From Selaginella tamariscina (Eukaryota; Streptophyta; Lycopodiopsida; Selaginellales; Selaginellaceae): 64,000 nucleotides of DNA. The stretch covers positions 1,482,501 to 1,546,500 of the forward strand of contig PUQB01000002.1 in NCBI GenBank assembly GCA_003024785.1, in the 5' to 3' direction. Below are positions 10,293-25,381 of this stretch, one piece after another. Position 1 is the first letter of the stretch, and each line of letters begins with the position of its first letter. The translations under genes and the position numbers were made by a program. Under the pieces are notes generated by a model that had not been told where the DNA came from, did no database searches, and worked only from the letters and a program-made list of their open reading frames with translations.

Positions 10293-11220
10293 GGAAGCAC
10301 AAAAATGCTGCAGTCTAGACAGAATGATCTCGTTAATCAAATCTGCCAGCTTACAAAAACTCTCCTTGTCCAGAAGATGGCAGCTCTGAAAAAGTCCCTC
10401 GAGCTAAATAATCAGGTAAATCCATGTGAGAGAGAGAGAGATTGAAAAAGATTTGCACACTGTTGCAGGAAGCATACAATGAAATGATTCAGGATAAAGA
10501 CAAGAAGCTAGCAGTGCTGGGTGCCCACATTCAAGAACTTGAGGCTGCAAATAGGGAGCAGGAAAGTGCAACTCAGAACATCGTAACTTTGGAAAGAGTA
10601 ATAAGAGAGAGAGAGATTGAGAGATTTACACATTTGTTTGCAGGAAGCTTACAATGAAATGATTCAGGATAAAGACAAGAAGCTAGCAACGCTGGGTGCC
10701 CGCATTCAAGAACTTAAGGATTACCGTAAGGCTGCAAATAGGGAGCAGGAAAGTGCAACTCTGGAAAGAGTAATACGAGAGAGAGAGAGAGATTAAGAGA
10801 TTTACACATTTGTTTGCAGGAAGCATACAATGAAATGATTCGGGATAAAGACAAGAAGCTAGCAAGGCTGGGTGCCCGCATTCAAGAACTTGAGGATTAC
10901 CTTAAGGCTGCAAATAGGGAGCAGGAAAGTGCAACTCAGAAGATCACAACTCTAGAAAGAGTAATACAAGAGAGAGAGAGAGAGATTGAGAGAGATTTAC
11001 ACATTGTTTGCAGGAAGCATACTATGAAATGATTCAAGATAAGGACAAGAAGTTAGCAACGCTGGGTGCCCACATTCAAGAACTTGAGGATTACCTTGAG
11101 GCTGCAAATATGATAACAACTCTGGAAAGAGTAATACAACTTGTGCAAGAGATGGAATTGGAAGCACTGAATCTGGATCATGTGAAAAACATGAAGACCC
11201 TGTCTGAACAACACAATAAG
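10293..11220 (+). pseudogene. Tandem array of coiled-coil exons at the palindrome centre
   Basis: After a first exon copy (10,293-10,413, with QSRQNDLVNQICQLTKTLL), one exon is repeated four times in tandem, starting at about 10,471, 10,644, 10,820 and 11,011, with a period of about 173-191 bp. Each copy starts after 'ttgcag' or 'tgcag' and encodes variants of EAYNEMIQDKDKKLA and HIQELE. Each is followed by a very short intron-like segment built of (AG)n plus 'atttacacattgtttgcag'. The last copy runs on to a donor at 11,221. Several frames stay open, so an expanded coiled coil is conceivable. No start codon or complete gene is visible, and I treat it as a duplicated gene fragment. Microsatellite slippage in the mini-introns may have driven the expansion. 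Confidence 0.6.
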
Positions 11221-11257
11221 GTATGTATAGTTGTGTGCGTACACACACTTCATCGTT

Positions 11258-11292
11258 CAGGCAATGACTCTAACCAACTGAGCTAATGGGCC
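11258..11292 (-). pseudogene. tRNA-Ile 5'-end fragment
   Basis: The reverse complement begins GGCCCAUUAGCUCAGUUGGUUAGAG, the acceptor 5' strand and D arm of a tRNA-Ile, then breaks off. The usual AT-rich 5' flank lies at 11,293-11,370. Confidence 0.75.
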
Positions 11293-11384
11293 TTCACATA
11301 AAATAATTTCATAATAATAATAAATCAATTTAATAAATTAACGATTTTTATAAATTTTCTTAAGCATTATCTATTATGTGTGTG

Positions 11385-11596
11385 TTATAATACAGTGGTT
11401 CCGTATCTGTTGTCTGCGTGCGGGAGTGTGTTTGCATGTATGAATGCATATCAGCATATCGTACAAGTTCATAGGTTTCTTCAGACATAAACCCTAAACC
11501 CAGACACCAGCTAATTACAGTATAAATACTTACATTTTGTAAGTAGTTTAGGAATAAAACTACATACAATGTCCCTTGGGGCTACACTATAATTCT

Positions 11597-11644
<48 letters not shown>

Positions 11645-11900
11645 ATATATATGAGTGAAATGCGTACAACTTTTACTTCAGTACTAATTATAATTAATGA
11701 TAATATAGATACTTGCTGGTATTTGGTTCTTCTTCTGGCTGGAGTCTACTCCATATCAGACGTGTGTGCGCGCGTGTTTGTGTGAGTGTGAAAACTTATG
11801 TGATAGACAATTTATAACTAACTAACATTTGCAAACATAAATTCAAATATACTATTATTATATCACAGTAGCCCGGTCGGGGGTTGAAGCCGCACGCGCA
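11385..11900. repeat. Palindrome right arm, innermost segment
   Basis: Reverse-complement partner of 9,440-9,915. Contains a long (CT)n tract at about 11,600-11,641 that is absent from the left arm. Confidence 0.8.
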
Positions 11901-12051
11901 CTAGATATTTATCTGTTTAAATCAAGTGTGTGTGGTGTGTCCATCTCCCTCTCTCTCTCACACACACAGTTATTATCCTTATAAATATACGTCCACATAT
12001 GTTTCATACATACAGTATACCACGTGATGCGTTAGCTAAAATCGTGTAACC

Positions 12052-12104
12052 ATGCGACCTTTGCATTATTAGCACAACGCTCTAAGCACCTGAGCTAATA
12101 GGCC
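12052..12104 (-). pseudogene. tRNA-Ile pseudogene (3' end lost)
   Basis: The reverse complement gives the acceptor 5' strand, a D arm with changes (CAGGUGCUUAGAG), an anticodon arm with AAU, and the start of the T arm before the match ends. It is the right-arm partner of the remnant at 9,372. Confidence 0.8.
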
Positions 12105-12619
12105 TTTACAAATAAAATTCTCCTAATTTAATTAATAATATAAATTAACTTTCTTTAACCAGCTGAGTTTTAAGAAACCATGTAAGATGACATATCAGAC
12201 ACCAGCTAGTTATAGATAGAGAAGAATTGTAGTGTAGCCAGTTTAGAGTAATCTAAATTCTGGTTACAATATACACAATTATAGCGGGGTTTACATGAGT
12301 AACTTGAATCTCTCTCTATATATATATCATCAAGAGATTATAGAAATTTTTTTAAAATAGCTGCAAAGTTAGTGCAGATACATTTCTCAAGCATGCTGCG
12401 TTAAAAAATTGCAAACCACCAAATCCCACCATATACAACAGATGTACGGATATAAATAATTGTGTGTGTACGTGTGTATACACTTCTTTAACCAGCTGCC
12501 TGGGCATTGTAACGGTGACAGAAGTAGATTGTACCCAAGCCCTCAAAGTAGCTCGTGACTCATTAAAGGCCATCATACCTGTAAATTAACCGTAACATAG
12601 CTTAACGACTTTCCAAATT

Positions 12620-12671
<52 letters not shown>

Positions 12672-13035
12672 CGTGTGTATATACTGTTGTGCGTGTAAAC
12701 AGGTAGCAAAGAATGATATGTGTGTGTGTGTAACACATTTAGAGATAATGCTGTGTCATATGTGTATCTGTCTTACTTGTTTATACATGTATACGTACAT
12801 AAAACTAATAGTATATAGCCTCTCACTAGATGTGGGGACGTATGTATTTCTGATATATATGTATATATATTTGTGTCTGTGTGTGTGTGTTTTTCTAAAT
12901 GAATACAAACCATAATGCTCCCTAGTGTGTGTATGGATGTCTATATATCTTCACATGTTCTGTTATCTATAGACGCACGTGAATGTGGGTGGAATGCATA
13001 TCAGAATAGAAAATTAACGTCCACACGTATATATC

Positions 13036-13101
<66 letters not shown>

Positions 13102-13215
13102 GATATATGATATACAATACATTTCTTCGGTCATATTTTGGTCTCTGCTGATTGCGAAACCATGTAAGATGCAGCTAGTTATAGATAGAGAAGAACTGTA
13201 GTGTAGCCAGTTTGT
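12105..13215. repeat. Palindrome right arm, segment D'
   Basis: Reverse-complement partner of 8,220-9,371. It includes the exon-like piece at 12,490-12,578 (minus), long (GT)n(GA)n tracts at 12,620-12,670 and 13,040-13,100, and the decayed exon-2 remnant at 13,120-13,170. Confidence 0.8.
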
Positions 13216-13612
13216 TAAATGCACGCTCCAGCTTGTTGAATGCGCCATGCTGGCTGCCACTGCTGGGCTTTCATAGTCATACTTGGTTGGTTAGAATCAT
13301 GCGTCGGTGTGCGTACATTCTCAATTCATGTACCAACAGGCGTGTGTGTATATACATTAGATTTGATTATTTGCTATGCATGAGCGACGATACTGGGATT
13401 CTGCCCAAATGAGGAGTGTGTGATTGATCTCCTTGGCCGCGCAGGTTGGCTGGACGAGGATCAAGAACTCGCGAGAGGGAATTGCCTCTGAAAAGGCTCG
13501 GTTTGTCAGGTGGACGAGTGTTTTGGGTATGGAGATTCAGATAGAGCTAACGGGATTTTGAATGAGGTAATGAAGCTGGATACACACAGAACTGTCTTCA
13601 GAACACCATATG
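13215..13612 (+). pseudogene. Chimeric pseudogene, right-arm copy (segment C')
   Basis: Begins with the end of DUF2232-like exon 1 ('ctccagcttgttgaatgcgcc') and part of intron 1. From about 13,365 it becomes the PPR tail (LLGRAGxLDE region at 13,420-13,470) up to the 'atgaagctggatacaca' block. Frame changes and deletions are present in both parts. It is the inverted counterpart of 7,325-7,700. Confidence 0.8.
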
Positions 13613-14762
13613 AGACATTTGTATTATTATTTATTTTACCGCACAAATGCATAGTTACATTTGCCCATATAAACATGCATTCGCAAGCTTCAAACTGAAC
13701 ATATAAATCTCATGTGACCTGCATATATGTACATCTTCGTTCCAAATGGTTGAAACGGTGCCATTTTAAACAGCCTTTTTCCACGTCCATATCTCTCAAT
13801 ACACCACCTTTATTGTGTCAGAGCAGGTATCAATGCCTATGCGAATAACCTTATAAGCACATTTGTCTATTTAGAGAGAGAAAGACAGATATGCGCATAT
13901 GGGTATATATATAGACACACATACGCACAACATACCATCTTAGTATACTGCATGTTGTGTTGTTGTGAAGCACATACATGCACATATAAAGAGACGCACA
14001 TACAGAGAAATACACATCACACACACAAACTTGTACACACGCACACACGTGCTTCTGTGTAACAAGAATCCGTCAAGTCCGTCATTAGATTGACGCCCCA
14101 TTTCCGCATCAATGGCATATACCATCTGCCTACATGTAGTAGTTAAATATAAACTGTCTATCACACACAACGCGCGCACACACGATACTTACGTCAGATA
14201 TATAATAGACTCCAACAGCAAGCATCTATAATATTAAATAAATTACATGAAGTAAAACATGTATACACACTCTAAATAACTTGGCTTAAAATACAATAGC
14301 CCATAGAAGTATCGAACCTAAAACCTTTCCACAATTGCCCGTGGAAGTAAGGAACCTAATATAAAACCTTCTAACAGTATAGCACATCAAATCGCTGTAA
14401 AACCGTTAGATGAAGATGTATTTGTCAATAGTTTTGCATATTCGTATATAATATACAGATTCTTACTTTGATAATTTTTCGATACAGCAGATTCTCACTT
14501 AAGAATCTTCCCTTTTTAATTCATAAATTAATGATATATGTCATTGTTTATATTAAAAAATTATATTTAATAATATTTTATAATAGTTCATTCTTCTTTG
14601 TCTATATATATCTGTGAGTGAAATGCGTGTGGAACCTCAAAGTTTCAAAGTTACTATTGCATACATCGATGCAAGTATAGTTTATATATCACTGGTGAAT
14701 GTATGATATATATATATATATATATATATAAGTAATCTTACTGGGTTAATCACAGCCGCTGA
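13612..14762. repeat. Palindrome right arm, outer segment A'
   Basis: Reverse-complement partner of 4,713-5,990, collinear across its length, ending in 'gggttaatcacagccgc'. A (TA)n tract lies at 14,709-14,730. Confidence 0.8.
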
Positions 14763-14770
14763 AAATTAAA

Positions 14771-14822
14771 TAGCCTATACAGGTTTCGAACCTGTGACCT
14801 TTGCGTTATTAGCAAGTAGGCC
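14771..14822 (-). pseudogene. tRNA-Ile pseudogene (D arm lost)
   Basis: T arm and anticodon arm match the intact tRNA-Ile genes, but the D arm is missing. It is followed by the usual AT-rich flank at 14,823-14,885. Confidence 0.8.
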
Positions 14823-14869
14823 TTCACGAAAAAAAAATTCAAATAATAATAAATGACTTCAATAATATA

Positions 14870-15666
14870 ATGTTTTAAAGTGAGCAATGCTTGCTGCGTT
14901 AAAAAATTGAAAACCACCAAATTCCACCATATATAACAGATGTATATATAATTGTGTGCATACACTTATTTAACCAGCTGCCTGGGCATATAGCTTAACG
15001 ACTGTGTATATAATGTTTCAGTTTTGTGTGTGAGTAAACAGGTAGGAAAGAATGTCAACGGTGAGTAATGTATATATTAAAATTATATATATTGTAAGAG
15101 CATGCAAACATACACACACACATAGACATAAACAGTCATACAATAGGAATACTCTTAAGCTAATATCTCAAATGTTCTGTGGTGGCTTATCGGCTGTGAT
15201 TAACCCAGGAAGATTACTTATATATATCATACATTCACCAATGCTTGCATCTATGTATGTAACCGTGACTTTGAGGTTCCCCACACACACACGCGCGCAC
15301 TTTCACTCACAAGATATATACTATATTACATTTTGTAAGTAGTTGAGAAAGATAGTTTAGAATTAAAACTGGCTACGCAACAATTCTATAACTGTCTGGG
15401 TGTCATCTTACATAGTTTCACAATTGGCAAAGACCAAAATATGAGTGAAGAAATGTAAGACACACACACACACACATGTGGACGTTAATTTTCTGTGGTG
15501 ATATGCATTCGTATGTGCAAACACACACCCACACATTCGCACGTGCGTCTATAGATAACACATAAGGATACAGACGCATATGAAGATATATACATATCCA
15601 TACACACACTAGGGAGCATCATCCTACCATCTGTGTTATACAATATTATGGTTTATATTGATTTAG

Positions 15667-15697
<31 letters not shown>

Positions 15698-15840
15698 GTA
15701 AGACAAATGTATAACATATACAGATATGACACAGCATTATCTATAAATGTGTTATACACACACATATATATCATGTACATTATAGATATCATTTTCAAGC
15801 ATGTAGTAGAACGCTTCTTTTCTAAGAGTATACATAGCGT
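14870..15840. repeat. Third copy of segments flanking D (direct orientation)
   Basis: From 15,120 to 15,740 it matches 7,960-8,740 in the same orientation. At 14,890-14,990 it matches part of D' in the D' orientation. It ends near 15,835 with 'agtagaacgcttcttttct', the reverse complement of a word at 7,895 and 4,650. No gene is seen. Confidence 0.7.
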
Positions 15841-16066
15841 GTGTCTGCTCATTATATATATGATTCTGTTTGTTTATTCTATATGGATATGGATTCGCTT
15901 ATTGAGGTTGTATATAAATATAAACGATGTATGTTACATATGTGTGTGGAAAAATGTACATGATGTAGTACGTGGTGTATAGATACTATTTATATCCACG
16001 CACACACACATTATATTCCTGTATATACTGCTAAACCCTCTGTATTTAGGGTTAGGGCTCTCGAGG

Positions 16067-17604
16067 ATGCAAGCACTGCCCGTGCAGATTGATGGGGCGT
16101 TTCCAGCAGCGGCTGCCACTTCGAATCCAACACATTTGCACTGGAATCGCAGGATTCAATTCATAGGAGGTATAGACATTGTAGCCAGGAAGAACAAACA
16201 GGTGGTTTTTAGAAGAATTTCTCCAGCTAAAGAGAAGGAAAGTCTCGGGTTTCCAGAGCAGCCTGTGGACAATGCAGTGGTCACAGAGTTTGAAATGCAG
16301 AACACACTCCAGCTTGTTGAATGCGCCATGCTGGCTGCCACTGCTGGCCTTTCATACTTCCTCAGTAACTTGCTGCGCTTTGAGGTGGGTCATGTGATAT
16401 GTCGGTGTGCGTACATTCAATTCATGTACAAACAGGTGTGTATATAATTGCGTTTCTTCAGTCAATATACACGTATCATGTATGTTGTATGTATCACATA
16501 TATGTGTTGTGCGTACGTTCTCTGACAAATTCATACGTTTCTCCAGTCATATTTTGGTTTCTTTTTTCCCCTACCGATTGTGATATCAGCTCTGAGATGG
16601 GGTGCCGCTGCCGGTCGCAAAACAATGGTAGTTTACACACCCACACACACACATATAGCTCTTCTTTCTTTATCTATATATTTATATATGCGTCTCTCTC
16701 TCTCTGTCACACACACACACGCACACGCACACGCACACACACTAATGGTGACGGATTCTTTGTTTAGCTGGTTTTGAACTGTATTAAGCATTTCAACTCA
16801 TGCTTATTTAGTTGTTATTGTAGGTGACTACGTTTCTGCTGCTCACGGTCATTGCTGGACCATTGAAGGCTACTTCTTACATGGTAAGTCTTGTTTGTTT
16901 GTTTGTGTGTGTGTGTGTGTGTGTCTTTGAGAGAGAGAGAGAGAGAGATCCATCTATAAGTCATAATTTATGCAGCTGATGCATGGACTGCTTGGTGTTG
17001 CAATAGGTGCTTTCTGGAGGTAAGGATGATCTTGTCTATCTTAAGTCTCCTTTCTTATTATTTACAGATGGAAGATTAACTGGGGCCTCTCAATTATCGC
17101 TTGTACATTGGTAAGCTTACACATTCAATCTGTATTATAATTCATGTATTCAAGTTAATATAACTACTAATAATAAGATTATAACTACATACAGGTACGT
17201 GCTGTAGGTTCAGTTGGTTTTGTATTTCTATCCTCATGGTTAATCAGAGAGAATATTCTCAACCTGGTAAGTTAACATTTTTTTTTCTTTTAAATTCTTA
17301 GTCAAACTTTTAACACTCATTTACAGATTACCATTAACACGCATGCTACCATGTCTCACATGGTTGCAGCAGCAGGGATCAACGTCACTCTTACCATGCC
17401 GATGATCTACACACTGTTCACATTTCTGGTACAATATACATGTTGTTAACACTTCTATTATTTATTTATCTATTATTATTGCAGCTTTTGGTGAACTGTG
17501 CATCGTTTGTTTTCCTACTACACGTTATATACGCGATTATTTTACAAGGCCTTGGTATTAGTTCCTCAGTAGCCGTCCCTGGTTGGGTTAAACGAGCCAT
17601 TTAA
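16067..17604 (+). CDS. DUF2232-like plastid membrane protein, eight exons
   Basis: Eight exons with consistent phases: 16067-16384, 16547-16627, 16824-16883, 16976-17019, 17068-17110, 17195-17266, 17327-17428, 17485-17604; about 279 residues. The N-terminus is Ala/Arg-rich with few acids, as expected for a plastid transit peptide. From residue ~85 the protein is hydrophobic, with several membrane spans. Words such as SALRWGAAAGRKTM, GPLKATSYM, LMHGLLGVAIGAFWR and SSWLIRENILNL match my memory of plant proteins annotated as DUF2232 (some named RNase BN-like). Their biochemical role is unknown to me. The frame is intact throughout, unlike several neighbours. The ATG was chosen because it opens the transit-like region; a further upstream exon cannot be excluded. 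Partial copies lie in the palindrome at 7.6 and 13.2 kb. Confidence 0.8.
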
Positions 17605-17705
17605 ACACAGTAATGTTTAAAATCTGTTGTGATATTAATCACGTTCATAACATAAATATCTAATTCTTATTTAGTGTTGTACAGTACGAGTGTGTCTCTG
17701 CTACG

Positions 17706-17774
<69 letters not shown>

Positions 17775-18044
17775 TGCACATGCACATGCACACATGCACA
17801 TGCACGTAGAATCTTCTTAGACCGGCATATCCAACAAAAGGTGAGACGACAAATAAGAAAATGATTAGCATAAGGCGTTTCTAAATGTTCCTCCATAGCC
17901 GTCCCGTTTAAACTATTCTGTTTGTCTGTTAACCTAGAATCCTCCGTCTTACACTGATGGACGTACCTACTTATGGACGTATCTCAGACTTTAAATACAC
18001 TTACATTTTTCATGCATTTCATTCTAAGATTTAACATAACAAAT
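17605..18044. other. Intergenic with (TC)n(AC)n tract
   Basis: Short spacer between the DUF2232-like gene and the subtilase gene. It carries a compound (TC)n(AC)n microsatellite at 17,710-17,790 followed by 'catgca' repeats. No gene. Confidence 0.6.
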
Positions 18045-21243
<3,199 letters not shown>

Positions 21244-23957
21244 GATATGTACAAAAAAAGGTTATTTATTTAAAGGATATTCCTAGTATATGTGCATACA
21301 AGGTGTTAGAACTTAAATTACATTTTGAACTTTGTTTCTTATTAACTTACAAACATTTCATCAGAAAGTGATTCATACCACTACATAATTACATTATTAT
21401 ACACCTAATTACAAGATTTTCAAGTGATATATTAAAGCTTGTAAACCTACAAACCCAAGCATATTTGCAACTTATTACATTTTATTTAAGTAAGTTTAAA
21501 CTGGCTTTAGAGATTTATGTATAATGAAAAATCTGAAGTTCTAGTTCAATGCTACATAGAAATGTTATAAAGTTTATTTAGTTTAGTTAACACTGCAGCC
21601 AGCAATAACATTGATAAGAACACTTTGCAAATGTGCATATGCATGTATGGATGAATGCATGCAATACATTAGCACCATACAAAGGCTGCAGAACATGAAC
21701 ATTACTGAGGAAGACCGTATAACAACAACATGGTCCTATTCAAGGTCCATTTCAATAAGATTTCTATCAATATCCTAGAAAAAGACCTCTTGGCTTATAT
21801 AATGTAAAAAATTACAATACTTAAGCTGATTAAACAAGTAAGCCTTATGCAAATGTCTTACTCATGACTAACTACTTAATAGAGACAAAAGAAAACATAC
21901 ATAATAATTCAAGATAAGGATGAATATTTAGATGCTGTACGTGTAATTGTCATTGAATGTTTCTCCAAAATAAACTTTTAAAGTTGAGTATATGTAATTA
22001 AAGGCTTAAACCTTCAAACCACACACACACACACACAAACTTAAAGCTTAGTTTTCGTGAACATACGGTCTATTCTCGCTGACTAGATTACTAAGCTTCT
22101 ACTATATAATATATATACAGAAGTGTGACTTCAGTTACTTTCCAAGTCATGAAGAGAGTGTTTTTTCATTACATATGGTATGAGTCAATAGAACACTGTA
22201 CAGATTGACCAAGGTCTTAGTAAATATGTTTTAATACTTTTACAAAGATGGATATACTGTTAGACGTGCTCGTGTGCAGTGCCCAACTATGGTGCTTTCA
22301 AAATCAATTACGTATTCTCCTCTCTTTGAAGATGCTATGGAGCAATGAGAAAGTGAGCACTCTGGTCTGGTTGGCCTATGCTCATAAGAGACAAGCTACT
22401 TTTTAAGATTGGACGGCAACTGCATTTCCTTTCTGCTCTTCTTCGCGCGAACACGCACGCGAGATACTTAGACCCGTATGCTGTCGCTCAAAAAATTGGC
22501 GCCATACAGAAGCATTTCTAAATAGTGAATACATGTAAAAGGTATAATTTGACACATCATTTAAAAGAGCTCTCAGTAATAATCATATTATTGCTTGAAT
22601 ATTGATTTACATACAGTGTGTGTATACATATTACGAATGCTACATGTAAAGAGACCATATGCATAATATAATCATATGCAGTGTTATCTATTACATATGA
22701 TGCGCACATCACATATATGCGCAATCACAAACACAAAAGCACATGTATGCACGTATAGTCGGTAGCAGCAATGGGGGCCACCGTGGTTTCTTATCAAATG
22801 TACCAACCATAAGAATAAATAAGCAATTCCATTGACAAGATTGTTGGAGCTTTTGTGACCATTGAGCAGGAATGGGGCCCCAAGAGCTTGGACATCCTTG
22901 ATAATATATTCTAGTTGGCTTGCCAACAACGTTCGATGTTGAACTTGGAATATCTGCATGCATTTAAGATCCTGCTATTTCATTGTTTATATTCACTAGG
23001 TTGGTCCTTTTAATTTGAACTAGGACACACATATTATACACATATGCACATATACTCACACATTAAGAAAAAGACATTGTACAGCACTGCAGTTTATTTC
23101 TTCAAGTTTCTGACCATATAATCAAACAAAAGAAGCCGGTCAAAGACGAGTACAGGAGAAGAGAGAGAGAGAGAAATGATCATGTTTGATAATCAGTCGA
23201 CGTCCAGGAAACTATATTTATATATCAGTTCTTGTCTTCTTTAGAATCATGCATTCACCGTGACGTGACAAATAAATACAATAATATATATATACGTGTT
23301 TGGCCAACATGCATGGATAAGAAATATATAAGTTTAATTACAAGATCTCAGGCCGAGTTTTTGTATACATACTCAAGTTAGCCGGGAAGCCAGTTTTGGA
23401 AGATTGTGGCAGATGCAGTGCTTGTGGCAAGCACCAAAATCTCTAATTCGTTGCTTGCTTGCTTGAGTTTCCTTGCCACCTGAGAAAGGACATAAAAACA
23501 GAACACAAAGGGGCCGGAAAACAATGGATTCTCTGCATATATATATATCTGTTTCTCTGAATATCTCAAGTGGAAATAGTCAATTATGTTATATTATTCA
23601 TAAATTATGGTATTAGTAACTGTCTCTGATGTCTACCAACTTAATATGTATGCAATTCATATATGCATGTGCTGTAGGACCATCAACTACGTTTTTCTCA
23701 ACGTTTGGTCCCACGAAACAGTATATACCTAGCATCTAGGGTACCATTTTAGGGCAAAGGTCTATATGTATATACAATATATCGTTTGTTTCGATACCAA
23801 ATTTTCAAGATAGAGACGTGAGGGGAAACCCCACTTCTCAACGTGGGTTTGTACGTGAAAAGTGGAATATTTGCAGGTATATATTGTGGGTCCAAAGTCA
23901 AAAATGAAAACGAAAGGCCATGTTTTTTGACCGAGGGTTTTACATAGAGAGAAGAAA

Positions 23958-23995
<38 letters not shown>

Positions 23996-25381
23996 TAAAG
24001 TTTATATATATAAAACAGAGTCTTGAATATGGGCAGACTTTTTTGCCTGTATTCAGATGGACAAAAGTAGCACTCCCCAATAACAATGCCATCATCAAGC
24101 TTGAGAAGTCGCCGTGAAAGGGCAATTGTAATAACAGTGTTAAAACACAAGCAGTAGCCAGCACCGGCAGCAGCGGGGCAGAAAAGGGCCCATCTCTCTT
24201 TTAAAAAACTTGCATTATTCTGTGCTTATTTTCTGCATTTTATATTATATTTAATATATAGTTTATACGTTGTAATGCATTACACGCCAAAGTCTGTCAA
24301 GCCAGCGAAGGGCGACAAGTCCCCCAACTGCCTTCATTTTCCCAATGATGTACAATGCCACAGTATATATTTTGTTATACAACTGGTGCAGAGTAGACAG
24401 TATATATACATTTTATATGCAGTTATTACATATATGCTGATTTCCTCGTTAACTTTCCGCTTTCTTCTTTGTTCAGCTTTAGCTTCCATATCCATCCAAT
24501 CTTAGAGGGCCCAATATACAGCTGCACGTTTGGTGTGGTACATCGAGCACTCCATAAAGACCTTACAATATACTGCAATCGATAATAATATCTACATAGT
24601 CGGTCATCGTGTACTGGGTTTAGATGGTTAAGTAATATTGTGTAGCACTTAAACCGTCGTCTACCCCACTATGTATATCATTATATACGTCCCAGGCATA
24701 TTATACATGTTAGAAGATCTATATACATTTATACATGTAGTTTAGTCTATGATAAGAGAGTGTCAGATGCAAGTTCATGCATTTGTGTGCAACTGCCAAA
24801 GGGTCCATCAAATATGGCGGGGACACGGCAAATGTATGCCCATGTAGGCTATATATGTCGTCCCCAGTATCATAAATCCCATTCTGCTGCACTCATCAAT
24901 AAACCACGTGCCCTTATGACACTTTCCGAGTTTTATTCTCAATGGATTCTTCCATATCATGCCTAATATAGTTTAGCAATATGATATAGTTAATCATCAT
25001 GTATCATCATTTGGTTCCTTTGTCATGCTTAAGAAACAAATCCAAAGTCTTATTCCTTTGTTATATTCTTCTTATCTGCAGGGACCCATACACCTTGCAT
25101 TCTCCATCCACCGACGTAGTCTTCCTTTCGCCCTCCACGCAGATATCTTCTATAATGACAATTCCTCCACTTCGGAACATTTCACATTCTCTTGTAAGCT
25201 CGCAATGCGAGCAACTTGCTAAGTTATCTTTTGTACATGTCTGGTACAGCCTTCCTATAGGCTTTTAGAATCCTCTTCTAGCTTCCTGGGAGCGTGCACT
25301 TGTCGTGTGTGAGCAGGCTGTAAATGCAAGGCAGAATGCGTGATCCTTCATTGTACTCATGAACCCCGACAGTAGAAAAAC
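21244..25381. other. Long intergenic region with weak exon-like pieces
   Basis: About 4.1 kb with no gene I can support. On the minus strand, 23,378-23,481 is exon-like: it is preceded by a pyrimidine tract and CAG, reads VARKLKQASNELEILVLATS, and ends in a stop. A second piece at about 24,020-24,190 is GC-richer than its surroundings and, in one frame, resembles the end of an amino-acid transporter (PLLPVLATACVLTLLLQLPF), but splice sites do not support this. A minus-strand GC-richer patch at 22,760-22,960 is unexplained. (TA)n at 23,960-23,990. Confidence 0.4.

Noticed and set aside
3407-14822. tRNA-derived SINE family
   Set aside because: The copies share long 5' flanks, lack tails and target duplications, and lie inside segmental duplications.
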